NCBI GenBank assembly: GCA_965246845.1
Contig: CBDFFR010000005.1
Coordinates: 620,001-684,000 of the forward strand
Direction of reading: 5' to 3'
Origin: JBBRMW01 sp965246845
Lineage (GTDB): Bacteria > Chloroflexota > Anaerolineae > Aggregatilineales > UBA2796
DNA length: 64,000 nt
The translations under genes were made by a program, and so were the position numbers. How positions within the stretch are numbered: the stretch's first letter is position 1; each line of letters starts with the position of its first letter. Below are positions 1 through 8,036 of the stretch, in pieces. The notes beneath the pieces were generated by a model. That model worked only from the letters and a program-made list of their open reading frames with translations, did no database searches and was not told the origin of the DNA.

Positions 1-242
1 AGCCGCTCGGCGGCGCGCAGGGTCAGGCGTCCGACCTGATCATTCAGGCGAAGGAAATCACTCGCCTGCGTGAGAAGCTCAACAACGTCTTCATCCAGGC
101 GACAGGCCAGACGCAGGAAATCATCGAGCGCGATACCGACCGCGACTTCTATCTGGATTCAGAAGCAGCGGTCAAGTACGGCATTGTCGATAGCGTTCTG
201 GAACCCTCGTTGGCAGCGGCAGCGCTGGTGGGGTCGCGCTAG
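1..242 (+). CDS. clpP: ATP-dependent Clp protease proteolytic subunit, C-terminal part
   Basis: The first 80 codons read in frame from base 3 to the TAG at 240-242 and match the C-terminal third of ClpP, the serine peptidase ring of the cytosolic Clp protease. Visible family marks are the handle-helix region ending in the ERDTDRDFYL segment, whose second Asp is the catalytic-triad Asp, and the closing AVKYGIVDSV motif. The Ser and His of the triad lie upstream of the window. It is followed 167 bases later by clpX, the usual partner unfoldase, so the two probably make one ClpXP machine. Confidence 0.9.
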   Translation, partial: PLGGAQGQASDLIIQAKEITRLREKLNNVFIQATGQTQEIIERDTDRDFYLDSEAAVKYGIVDSVLEPSLAAAALVGSR

Positions 243-353
243 TCTCACAATCTCCTAACAGCTTGCGTCGTCACACAGTATGAATCGCGAAGGCGGCGCA
301 AAAATGCCTATCAAAGTAGATACGCCTGCTTCCGTTGCGGGCGCAATTCACGG

Positions 354-389
354 TATACTAGCAGGGCGGATCGGGTTACGATCCGCCCT
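354..389 (+). promoter_or_regulatory. -10-like box and perfect hairpin in the clpP–clpX gap
   Basis: Bases 363-389 form an 11-bp perfect inverted repeat (AGGGCGGATCG, five-base loop, CGATCCGCCCT) followed by TTGTAATT, only 20 bases before the clpX ATG. Just upstream lies TATACT (354-359), a good -10 element with no strong -35. The hairpin could terminate or stabilise the clpP transcript, or fold at the 5' end of a clpX-specific transcript. The T run is short, so a full intrinsic terminator is not certain. Confidence 0.5.
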
Positions 390-409
390 TGTAATTGCAG
401 GTGAAACTC

Positions 410-1726
410 ATGACCAACTCAATTTTCCCGCCCGTCACAGGTGCGCAGCGCTGTTCATTTTGCGGCAGGCTGCACGAGGAAGTAAACCGCCTCATCGCCG
501 GACCGGAAGGCGTCTATATTTGCGATGAATGCGTGATGCTGTGCTACGACATCTTGCAGGAAGAAGCGAAAGCCGGCAAGGAAGGTCCCGCGCCCGCGTT
601 CCGCGTCGAGCACGTGCCGTCCCCGCGCGAGATGATGCAGCACCTCAACCAGTATGTGATCGGGCAGGAGCGCGCGAAGCGTGCCTTGAGCGTCGCGGTA
701 TACAACCATTACAAGCGCATCAATGCGGGTGGTACGCTCGACGGTGTGGAAATCGACAAGAGCAATATTCTGCTCGTCGGTCCGACCGGGTGCGGCAAGA
801 CGCTGCTCGCGCAAACGCTGGCGCGCGTGCTGGATGTGCCGTTCTGCATCGCAGATGCCACCGCGCTGACTGAAGCGGGGTACGTCGGTGAAGACGTCGA
901 AAATATCCTGCTACGGCTGATTCAAGCTGCCGATTATGACATCGCCCGCGCCGAAAAGGGCATCGTCTATATTGACGAAATCGACAAGACGACGCGCAAA
1001 AGCGGCGATAACCCGTCGATTACGCGCGATGTCTCCGGTGAAGGTGTGCAGCAGGCGTTGCTCAAGATCATCGAAGGTACGGTCGCCAATGTCCCGCCGC
1101 AGGGTGGACGCAAGCACCCGCATCAGGAATTCATCCAGATCAACACGAAGGATATTCTGTTCATCTGTGGCGGCACATTCGACAAGATTGAAGATATTAT
1201 CGCCAAACGCATCGGCAACCATACCTCGCTCGGCTTCGGGGTCGCCTCACCGCTCACGATGCGGCGCAGCGGCAACCGCGCCGAACTGTTGCGGCAGGTC
1301 AGCCCGGATGATTTGATGAGCTATGGCATGATCCCGGAGTTTGTCGGGCGCGTCCCGGTCGTGGTGAACGTTGACCCGCTAGATAAAGCAGCGCTGATGC
1401 GTATTCTCGTCGAGCCTAAGAACGCGCTCGTCAAGCAGTTCCAGCGGATGCTTGAACTCGATAAGGTAGATTTGGAATTCACTGAGGATGCACTCAGCAC
1501 CGCCGCCGACCTCGCACTCAAACGCGAGACGGGTGCACGCGGCCTGCGGACCATTCTCGAAACCTCGCTGCTGGATGTGATGTACGAAGTGCCGAACCAT
1601 CCGAATGTCGGGCGCGTCGTGGTGGACCGCGCGGCGGTCGAACGCAAACAGCGTCCGGCGCTGCTTGATAAGAACGGGACCGCTATCGCGTGGTCCTATG
1701 ATGATCCGCTGCTCTCGGCTGCCTAA
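410..1726 (+). CDS. clpX: ATP-dependent Clp protease ATP-binding subunit ClpX
   Basis: AAA+ unfoldase that recognises substrates and feeds them into ClpP. The 438-residue protein starts with the C4 zinc-binding domain (CSFC … CDEC, about residues 15-40). Next come Walker A GPTGCGKT, the GYVG pore loop and Walker B IVYIDEID, and the C-terminal AAA small domain. Length is typical for ClpX. The ATG at 410 is preferred over an in-frame TTG at 395 because AGGTG sits at a good distance before it and the zinc domain follows directly. clpP lies upstream. No sign of damage. Confidence 0.97.
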   Translation: MTNSIFPPVTGAQRCSFCGRLHEEVNRLIAGPEGVYICDECVMLCYDILQEEAKAGKEGPAPAFRVEHVPSPREMMQHLNQYVIGQERAKRALSVAVYNHYKRINAGGTLDGVEIDKSNILLVGPTGCGKTLLAQTLARVLDVPFCIADATALTEAGYVGEDVENILLRLIQAADYDIARAEKGIVYIDEIDKTTRKSGDNPSITRDVSGEGVQQALLKIIEGTVANVPPQGGRKHPHQEFIQINTKDILFICGGTFDKIEDIIAKRIGNHTSLGFGVASPLTMRRSGNRAELLRQVSPDDLMSYGMIPEFVGRVPVVVNVDPLDKAALMRILVEPKNALVKQFQRMLELDKVDLEFTEDALSTAADLALKRETGARGLRTILETSLLDVMYEVPNHPNVGRVVVDRAAVERKQRPALLDKNGTAIAWSYDDPLLSAA

Positions 1727-1744
1727 ACAAGAGGACTGAACGAC

Positions 1745-2353
1745 ATGCCGCACCGCCGCAATATTCTCCGACGACCGCGCCTCGTTCTCTTCGCTTCGAC
1801 ACTTCTCTTCGCTGCGCTGGCCTGCAACTTCCCCGGCAGCCAGGGCGCAACGGTTGAAATCACCAAGACGTTTGAGGCTATTTCGTCGGAGACGGCGGTG
1901 AGCCTCTCTACCTCGTCGGCGGGCAACGCGATTCTCTTCCAGACGCAGACCGCCGCCGTCCCGACGGCAACCGCGACCGACATCCCGCCAAGCGAGACGC
2001 CGACCCTCGCGCCGAGCAGCACGACCGAACCCGGCAAGCCGACCAACACGCCCGCCGGACCGCCGACGCAGACTTCCATCGCGAAGGAAACGCTGAAGGT
2101 CGGTATCGAAGCGATTGTGCGCAGCGGGACGACCGCGCTCAACCTGCGCGATAACCCCGGTGTTGCCGGCAAATCGCTTGCGATGCTGAACGGCGACACG
2201 CGCGTGAAAATCGTCGATGGTCCGAAGGCAGCCGATGGCTTCCTGTGGTGGAAGGTTACTGTCCTGACAGGTGCGAGCGGCACGGCAGGCAAAACGGGCT
2301 GGTGTTCGGAGCAATCCGGCAACAACGTTCAGACGCTGGAAGCGGCGAAGTAA
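1745..2353 (+). CDS. SH3-domain lipoprotein
   Basis: A 202-residue secreted lipoprotein. A basic start and hydrophobic stretch end in a lipobox (LAAC, Cys near residue 28). After a Thr/Pro/Ser-rich spacer of about 70 residues comes a bacterial SH3-type fold of roughly 65 residues (ALNLRDNPG … VKIVDGP … WWKV … GWCSE). SH3b modules usually bind cell-wall or surface polymers. It begins 18 bases after clpX and may be read through from it, although the functions are unrelated. Exact ligand unknown. Confidence 0.75.
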   Translation: MPHRRNILRRPRLVLFASTLLFAALACNFPGSQGATVEITKTFEAISSETAVSLSTSSAGNAILFQTQTAAVPTATATDIPPSETPTLAPSSTTEPGKPTNTPAGPPTQTSIAKETLKVGIEAIVRSGTTALNLRDNPGVAGKSLAMLNGDTRVKIVDGPKAADGFLWWKVTVLTGASGTAGKTGWCSEQSGNNVQTLEAAK

Positions 2354-2375
2354 CAATCACACTCTGGTGTATCCT

Positions 2376-2600
2376 TTCCGGACGGACCGACGTGTCCGCC
2401 CCTACAAAAATAAACACGCTCTGGTGTAGGGGTCGGGCTTGACCGACCTATCTTCGTTCATACCGGGCGAGGCAAGCCGTCGCCCCTACAAATATAATCG
2501 CGCTCTGCCCCAGGGGTCGGATTTATCCGATCCGCCTTTCAATTCGCGAGCTGGCTGAATGCAGCCCCTATAAATACAGTTTGGATTTATCCGACCCATT
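2376..2600. repeat. Cluster of dispersed hairpin repeats filling the 2354–2705 gap
   Basis: The 352-base gap before the next gene has no plausible coding frame. It holds at least three or four imperfect GC-rich inverted repeats: CGGAC … GTCCG near 2379-2398, GGTCGGGCTTGACCGACC near 2433-2450, GGGCGA … CGCCC near 2464-2485, and GGTCGGATTTATCCGATCC near 2516-2533. They are separated by CTACAAAAATA-type AT-rich spacers and CTCTGGTGTAGGGG. The same units recur near 15.9, 19.8, 28.5, 34.4 and 43.5 kb, so this is a mobile or expanding intergenic repeat family. Confidence 0.75.
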
Positions 2601-2705
2601 TTGCTTCCCTATCCCCGAACGCCGTTCCCCATGCGAATGCGCTACCGGGTCTGGTGTAACCGTCCCGGTCGGCGTACAATCTGTGTGTAGCAGGAGCATA
2701 CGGAT

Positions 2706-3854
2706 ATGGAACGCGGGCTGCGCTGGTTGATCATTTTAGGCGTCTTCGTCTTCGCGGTGGTCGGGGTCGCGGGGGCGCAATCGCCCGCTGTCGTGCTGGA
2801 TGGCGGCGCGGTGCTGGTGGGCGACTCGTTCGCGGATGGACCACGCAGCGGGGTCGCGTTCACCGACCGCAAGACAATCAACGGGATCAAGGTCCCGTTT
2901 GCGAGTCAGCCCGTCGGCAGCATTTCCTCGGTGATGCGCGGCTGGTTCAGCGGCACATGGGCGATCCTCACCGATAAAGGCTTCGGGGACCAGCCGAGCA
3001 GCGATTTCATGCTGCGCATTTATCTGGTCGAAGTCGATTTGCGGCGCGCGAGCGGCGGGACGGGCGCGGTCAACATCCTCGATTGGGTGACGCTCTCCGA
3101 CCCGCGCAAGCAAATCAAGGGCAATATCACGCTTGCCACCGATAAGACGCGGCCTCTCACGGGCGCGGAATTCAACCCCGTTTCGCTGGCGCGCGGCACG
3201 AATAGCACACTCTGGGTCGCGGATGCGGCTGGCAATTCGCTGCTGCACTTCGCGCGCGATGGGGCATTGCTCGAAGCGCCACGCACACTCAGTACGGGCG
3301 CGCTGCTCGCGATGAGCGCTATTCCCGGCGGCGGTACGCTGGTCCTTGCAGTGCGCAACGGCGATCAGGTTTCGATCCGCACCTACGACCCGGCGGCCAA
3401 CCAGCTTACAGGCCGCGCGTTGACCTATTCCCTCGAGTCAGCCGCAAACACGGTCAGCGAATTGACGATGCTCAATAATACTCAGGCGATCATCCTTGAA
3501 CAGGATCGCGCGCGGGGCGCGAGCGCAAAGACGAAGCTGGCGTATCTGTATGACATTACCAGCGGTCAAAAGCAGCTTCTCGCAGATTTGATGAATATAA
3601 ACGATGCGGGCAATCTGGTAAATACGGGTGTCTTCGGCGCGTCTAAATCATTGTTCGGGCTGACGGGTCCGTTCCGTTACCCGCTCGATCTTTCCGGTGT
3701 CTATCCCGTAGATGGCACGACGCTCCTGATCGTGAACAATAACCACTTCCCGTTCGATACTGCCCGCGCGAATGGCCTCCCGGACCGCACCGAGTTCATC
3801 AGCGTCAAACTCGCCAATCTGCTCACGCTCCAGTTGAAGGACGACCAACAGTAA
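2706..3854 (+). CDS. Secreted phytase-like (esterase-like activity of phytase) protein
   Basis: A 382-residue exported protein with an N-terminal signal peptide or anchor (hydrophobic residues 7-22, ending near GAQS). The body reads like the esterase-like domain of the phytase family, a beta-propeller type fold. The diagnostic C-terminal block is a run of Asn then HFPF, with DRTEFISVKL shortly after. Members of this family are often predicted phosphatases or esterases but few are characterised, so substrate is unknown. Its stop overlaps the ATG of the prenyl synthase (TAATG), showing translational coupling. Confidence 0.72.
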   Translation: MERGLRWLIILGVFVFAVVGVAGAQSPAVVLDGGAVLVGDSFADGPRSGVAFTDRKTINGIKVPFASQPVGSISSVMRGWFSGTWAILTDKGFGDQPSSDFMLRIYLVEVDLRRASGGTGAVNILDWVTLSDPRKQIKGNITLATDKTRPLTGAEFNPVSLARGTNSTLWVADAAGNSLLHFARDGALLEAPRTLSTGALLAMSAIPGGGTLVLAVRNGDQVSIRTYDPAANQLTGRALTYSLESAANTVSELTMLNNTQAIILEQDRARGASAKTKLAYLYDITSGQKQLLADLMNINDAGNLVNTGVFGASKSLFGLTGPFRYPLDLSGVYPVDGTTLLIVNNNHFPFDTARANGLPDRTEFISVKLANLLTLQLKDDQQ

Positions 3855-4966
3855 TGACGATCCACCCGGCGGCACTGCCCCAGGACGACATCTATTCCGA
3901 ACTGCTGGAAGCGCTCGCCGAACGCCGCGAGCGCGTTTATCAGTATTTGTTCGCGAGCGAATACGCCGCGCTGTTCCGCCCGGCGCACCTGCGCGATGCC
4001 GCGTTGAGCTATTTCAAACTCGGCGGGAAGAGCCTGCGTCCGGCGGTGCTGCTGCTCAGTTGCGCGGCGGTCGGCGGCGACGAGGCAAAAGCAATTCCCG
4101 CTGCCGCCGGGATCGAGGTTTACCATACCTGGACGCTGGTTCACGATGACATCATCGACCGCGACACGCGGCGGCGCGGACACGCGACGGTCCATGTCGA
4201 ATTCGCGGAGCGCGGACAAGCTGAATTCGGTTTCGATGAGCGCGATGCGGCGCACTACGGGACCGCGATTGGCATCCTCGCGGGCGATGTACAGCAGTCG
4301 TGGGCGTATATGCTTTTCCATGATTTGTATCGTAAATTCGGCGTCGATGCGCGGCTGGTGCTGGACCTCGTGAGCGAACTCGCGACGCGGGTGCAGCTCA
4401 TCCTCGTCGAAGGCGAAACGCTGGATGTGCAATACGCCAAGCGCGGCATGTTGGACCTCGATGAACCCGCCGTCCTCGATATGCTCTGGAAAAAGACGGG
4501 CGTGCTGTATGAATTCGCAGGGAAGACGGGCGCGACCATCGGGCTTGGGACTGCGGACTCGCCGCTGGTGGAGGCTATCGCGGGCTTTTGCAGCAAGGCC
4601 GGGACCGCCTTCCAATTGCAGGATGATCTGCTCGGCGTGATCGGCAACGAAAAGCAGACCGGGAAAGCTGTCGGCGCGGATATTCGCGAGGGCAAAAAGA
4701 CGGTAATCGTCCTCAAGGCGCTGCAAAACGCGAGCGAGGCGCAGGCAGCGCAGCTCTTCTCTACGTTGGGCAAAGTGGACGCTGCGCCCGCGCAGGTGGA
4801 TAGCGCAATTGACCTGCTGCGCGACCTGGATGGCGTGGGCTATACCGCGCGGCTCGCCGACCGATATATGCAGGAAGCGCTCGCGCATCTCGATATTGTG
4901 CCGGAGTCGGCGTATAAAGTGCTGTTGCAACAGTGGGCGGAGTATGTCGTTGGACGCCAGCGTTAA
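3854..4966 (+). CDS. Polyprenyl (geranylgeranyl-type) diphosphate synthase
   Basis: Trans-prenyltransferase that condenses IPP with allylic diphosphates. The 370-residue protein has the first Asp-rich motif HDDIID (near residue 98) and the second, QLQDDLLG, near residue 257, followed by the GKAVGADIREGKKT loop. The last Asp of the second motif is Gly, as is common in the IdsA/GGPP synthase branch. The KLGGKSLRP substrate motif is present near residue 54. It overlaps the gene before it by one base and the methyltransferase after it by 23 bases. Product chain length cannot be read from sequence alone. Confidence 0.88.
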   Translation: MTIHPAALPQDDIYSELLEALAERRERVYQYLFASEYAALFRPAHLRDAALSYFKLGGKSLRPAVLLLSCAAVGGDEAKAIPAAAGIEVYHTWTLVHDDIIDRDTRRRGHATVHVEFAERGQAEFGFDERDAAHYGTAIGILAGDVQQSWAYMLFHDLYRKFGVDARLVLDLVSELATRVQLILVEGETLDVQYAKRGMLDLDEPAVLDMLWKKTGVLYEFAGKTGATIGLGTADSPLVEAIAGFCSKAGTAFQLQDDLLGVIGNEKQTGKAVGADIREGKKTVIVLKALQNASEAQAAQLFSTLGKVDAAPAQVDSAIDLLRDLDGVGYTARLADRYMQEALAHLDIVPESAYKVLLQQWAEYVVGRQR

Positions 4967-6191
4967 TCCCTTTGATCTCATCCGGCGCGCGGCGCTCGAT
5001 GAGCAAACGCTCGTCAGCGTGACGCTCAAGGCGCGGCTTGACCCGGCGCTTCCCTACCGCCAGATCGTGATCCGTCCGGTGCAGGTGCGCGGTGAGCAGC
5101 GCTTGCAGTTCTCCTATTTCACCGAAAAGCAGGACATCACCAAGAACTACAAAGGTGATGAAGCCGCTCAAAAGCTGGATGAAGCGCTCGCGCTGCCCTA
5201 TGGCTCGATAGCATTTCAGGGGACGCGCGGCGGCTGGCAGGCGCAGGTCACGAAACGCGGCAAGGTGATCATGCACCGCGCGCCGGAAGCACAGTCCGAC
5301 ACGCCGCCGGACCTCACGCATAATCACGAAAAGGCGCTGCCACTGCCCGTCAACCAGCCCGACGCGCTCCTGATGCAGATCGGGATCATGGATGGCGACG
5401 GTCACATCCGACCCGCGATGCACGCCAAATTCGCGCAGATCAACGAATTTTTGAAGCTGTTGGAACATACTGGAGTTCTCGGTGAATTGCCGAAAGACCG
5501 TGCCGTCGAACTGCTGGATTGCGGCTGTGGGTCGGCGTGGCTATCGTTCGCGGCGTATCATTACCTGAACGATATTCTGAACATTCCCGCCCGGTTAACC
5601 GGGATCGACACCAACGGCACGCTGATCGAGAAGGATATGCAGAGCGCGGCGGCGCTCGATTACGCGGGCGCGTGCTTCACGCGGTCGGCAATCATCGACT
5701 ACACGCCGGAGACGCCGCCAGATATTCTGCTCGCGCTGCACGCCTGCGATACGGCCACCGATGAAGCGTTGGTGCAGGGTATGCGCGCGGGTTCCAAACT
5801 GATCCTTTGCGCGCCGTGCTGTCACCACAACCTGCGCGACCAACTGGACGCCGCCGAAACGCCGGAGCCGTTCGCGCCCGTCGCGCGGCACGGCATCATC
5901 AAGCAGCGCATGTCGGAACTGCTGACGGATTCATTCCGCGCGCTGATTTTGCGAATCATGGGCTACAAGACGGATATTGTCGAATTCGTCTCGCCCGAAC
6001 ACACCGATAAAAACCTGATGATCCGCGCGGTGCGCCGCGACACACCGAACCCGCGCGATGTCGAAGCCGCGCTCGCCGAATACGAAGCGCTTAAGACGTT
6101 CTGGCACGTCACGCCCTATCTGGAGACGCTGCTCGGAGCGGCTTTCGCGCCCACACCTGTTCATAATCCACCTGCCACACTTCCCGCTTGA
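4944..6191 (+). CDS. SAM-dependent methyltransferase (Methyltransf_32-like)
   Basis: A 415-residue protein whose C-terminal half is a Rossmann methyltransferase: motif I LLDCGCGSAWLSF, acidic motif II LTGID, and the LHACDTATDEAL and LCAPCCHH blocks typical of the PF13679 family, which includes predicted RNA methyltransferases. The N-terminal 170 residues look like a separate substrate-binding region. The ATG at 4944 has GGGCGGAG before it and lies inside the end of the prenyl synthase frame, so the two are coupled. Its 3' end overlaps the opposing gene by 83 bases. Target unknown. Confidence 0.78.
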   Translation: MSLDASVNPFDLIRRAALDEQTLVSVTLKARLDPALPYRQIVIRPVQVRGEQRLQFSYFTEKQDITKNYKGDEAAQKLDEALALPYGSIAFQGTRGGWQAQVTKRGKVIMHRAPEAQSDTPPDLTHNHEKALPLPVNQPDALLMQIGIMDGDGHIRPAMHAKFAQINEFLKLLEHTGVLGELPKDRAVELLDCGCGSAWLSFAAYHYLNDILNIPARLTGIDTNGTLIEKDMQSAAALDYAGACFTRSAIIDYTPETPPDILLALHACDTATDEALVQGMRAGSKLILCAPCCHHNLRDQLDAAETPEPFAPVARHGIIKQRMSELLTDSFRALILRIMGYKTDIVEFVSPEHTDKNLMIRAVRRDTPNPRDVEAALAEYEALKTFWHVTPYLETLLGAAFAPTPVHNPPATLPA

Positions 6192-6843
6192 GGTCCGTCA
6201 GGCCGAGCGCGGTCAGCTCTGCGAACATGCGCTGTGCAGAAGGCACGCGCCCCGGCATCAGCGCCAGTCCCTTGCGCCGCGTGACGAGCAGCACGCCACC
6301 CGGCTTGAGGACGCGCACGCATTCGCGCAGGGCGGTGTGCGGATCGCTCACGAATTCCAGCGCTTCGAGGAACGTGATGCAGTCGAACGTTTCCGGCGCG
6401 AAGGGCAATTGCTCCGCGTTCTGCTGGATGAACACGTAGCAATCCGGTCGGGTGACGGCGCGCACCTTCTCCGCGCCGACCTTCAACATACGCAGGCTCG
6501 CATCTAGCGCGATGATTTTGCCGTCGAACTGCGGCTGCGCGAACAGCGTCAGGGGAAGGCGCGCGGTCCCCGTCGCGACATCGAGGACCAGCGGTTCGCG
6601 AATACCTTCCAGCTTTTCGAGCAGCGGCACGGCCAGCGCGCTGGTCTCCCACTGCGGCTGGTAATTCTTGATCGCGTCGTACCGCGACGCATAAAGGTCG
6701 TACAGGCCGATCACCACGCGCCGCCCCAGGTAGACGCCTTCGGTCGCGATCAGCAGCCACCACACCACGACCCCGATAATTGCAATGAGGCCGACCACAA
6801 GCCCAATGGTCAGCGCAAATGTATCGAGCGTCACCCGCTGCAC
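6109..6843 (-). CDS. Membrane-anchored class I SAM-dependent methyltransferase
   Basis: A 244-residue protein beginning with one strong transmembrane segment (residues 10-32), then a Methyltransf_11-type domain: motif I VLDVATGTARLPL, motif II IIALDAS, motif III FDCITFLEALEF, and post-motif VLKPGGVLL. The anchor suggests action on a lipid or membrane-proximal substrate, such as a quinone or isoprenoid, but this is inference. Its start codon lies within the end of the LysM lipoprotein gene (13-base overlap). Its last 83 bases overlap the convergent methyltransferase gene in another frame. Confidence 0.8.
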   Translation of the reverse strand: MQRVTLDTFALTIGLVVGLIAIIGVVVWWLLIATEGVYLGRRVVIGLYDLYASRYDAIKNYQPQWETSALAVPLLEKLEGIREPLVLDVATGTARLPLTLFAQPQFDGKIIALDASLRMLKVGAEKVRAVTRPDCYVFIQQNAEQLPFAPETFDCITFLEALEFVSDPHTALRECVRVLKPGGVLLVTRRKGLALMPGRVPSAQRMFAELTALGLTDLKREVWQVDYEQVWARKPLRAASPDRA

Positions 6844-7973
6844 ACCACGTCGAGCGTATCGCTGGCTGTCGATTGTCCGCTCGCGGAGATGGCCTGCGCG
6901 AGCAGACGTCCGTTCGCGACGGCGCAGGTCACGTTCCAGTTGTAAATCACGGGTGAGCCGTCGGCGGGGTTCTGCACTTCGCCGATGAGCGCGGGCGAGC
7001 CGCTGGGCGGGTAGAGGAAGAAGCGCACACGGTTCGCGCCGCGCACGCTGCTCAGGCTGATCAGCGCCGAGCCGGGACGCACGCGATATTGCAGGCTGCC
7101 ACTCGTCGTCGTGACTTCCGCCGGGCTGATGCCTAGCGCCCCGATTTCCGGCGCGACGGGTCCGACGGTTGGCGGGAGCGGGGTCGGCGGGGTGGTGCTG
7201 GGCGCGGCGGTCGGGAAGACGGTGGGTAGCGGTCCGTTGGAGCGAGTCAGCGTGATTTGTGTGCCATATTGGACAATCTGCCCGGATGCGTTGAAACTGG
7301 CGGCGGTCACGTACCAGCCGCCATTGACAGGAACACGGGTGCTATCGAGCGCGATTTGCGCGCCGCCGTTCGTGATCACGCTCTCACCGAGATAATTCTG
7401 CGAGCCTGTCCCCGGAACAGAATAATAGAACACGACGCGCACACCGACGCGCACACCCGTCGCGTAGAGCGTAACGACACCCGTAACCACCACACCGCCA
7501 CTGTAGGCCGTGCCGGGATAGACCGAAACGACGAACGGCGTCACGCCGGGGATGCGGGTCGAGGTCGGCACATAGGCCGGAGCGCGCGGCACGAATAGCA
7601 CCTGTCCGACCTCGATTACATCCGGGGTGGCTAGGCAATTCGCGGAAACCAGCACGTCGGTCGTCGTTCCGGTCAGGTTGGCGATGATCGATACGCTATC
7701 GCCATATTGCACCGCGTAGCGGACCCACCCCGACGGCAGCGCACACGTCCCGCCAGTGTTGCCCGTATCACCACCCGATAGCGTGGGTAGGCTGGGAAAC
7801 CCGGCCAGCGTCCCGGCGGGCGCGAACGTCGGGAACACATACGGCGTCTGGCTGGCCGGGATGCCGAAAGTCGGCAGCACCGTCGGCACGACAGGCGGCG
7901 TACCGAGGTTGCAGCCGAGCGCCGCGCCGAGGAGCATCAAACCCGCGAGCAGGAGTCTTGTTTTCGCCATCAT
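6831..7973 (-). CDS. LysM-domain lipoprotein
   Basis: A 380-residue lipoprotein: signal peptide with lipobox GAALGC (Cys near 21), Pro/Thr-rich spacer, then one LysM module near residues 85-130 (YAVQYGDSVSIIANLTGT … VIEVGQVLFVP). A beta-rich region follows, then a second Thr/Pro-rich linker and a C-terminal Ig-like domain with two Cys. LysM modules bind GlcNAc-containing polymers, so it is likely a wall-associated surface protein. It is first in a two-gene unit with the anchored methyltransferase. Confidence 0.78.
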   Translation of the reverse strand: MMAKTRLLLAGLMLLGAALGCNLGTPPVVPTVLPTFGIPASQTPYVFPTFAPAGTLAGFPSLPTLSGGDTGNTGGTCALPSGWVRYAVQYGDSVSIIANLTGTTTDVLVSANCLATPDVIEVGQVLFVPRAPAYVPTSTRIPGVTPFVVSVYPGTAYSGGVVVTGVVTLYATGVRVGVRVVFYYSVPGTGSQNYLGESVITNGGAQIALDSTRVPVNGGWYVTAASFNASGQIVQYGTQITLTRSNGPLPTVFPTAAPSTTPPTPLPPTVGPVAPEIGALGISPAEVTTTSGSLQYRVRPGSALISLSSVRGANRVRFFLYPPSGSPALIGEVQNPADGSPVIYNWNVTCAVANGRLLAQAISASGQSTASDTLDVVCSG

Positions 7974-8036
7974 GCGCCTGTAGGTGTACCGTGTCGCATC
8001 TCTAATGCGTAATTGTACAGCAAAATCGGCGTGCGG

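Noticed and set aside
280..528. 82-codon open frame spanning the clpP–clpX gap
   Set aside because: It overlaps clpX in another frame, includes the hairpin, and has no recognisable protein features.
4618..4650. Loss of the last Asp in the second Asp-rich motif of the prenyl synthase as a sign of inactivity
   Set aside because: DDxxG is normal in the IdsA/GGPP synthase branch, and all other residues are present.
3701..5029. Long minus-strand open frame of 442 codons
   Set aside because: It is antisense to the prenyl diphosphate synthase, which has clear motifs; the reverse frame is His/Arg-rich low-information sequence typical of a shadow in GC-rich DNA.
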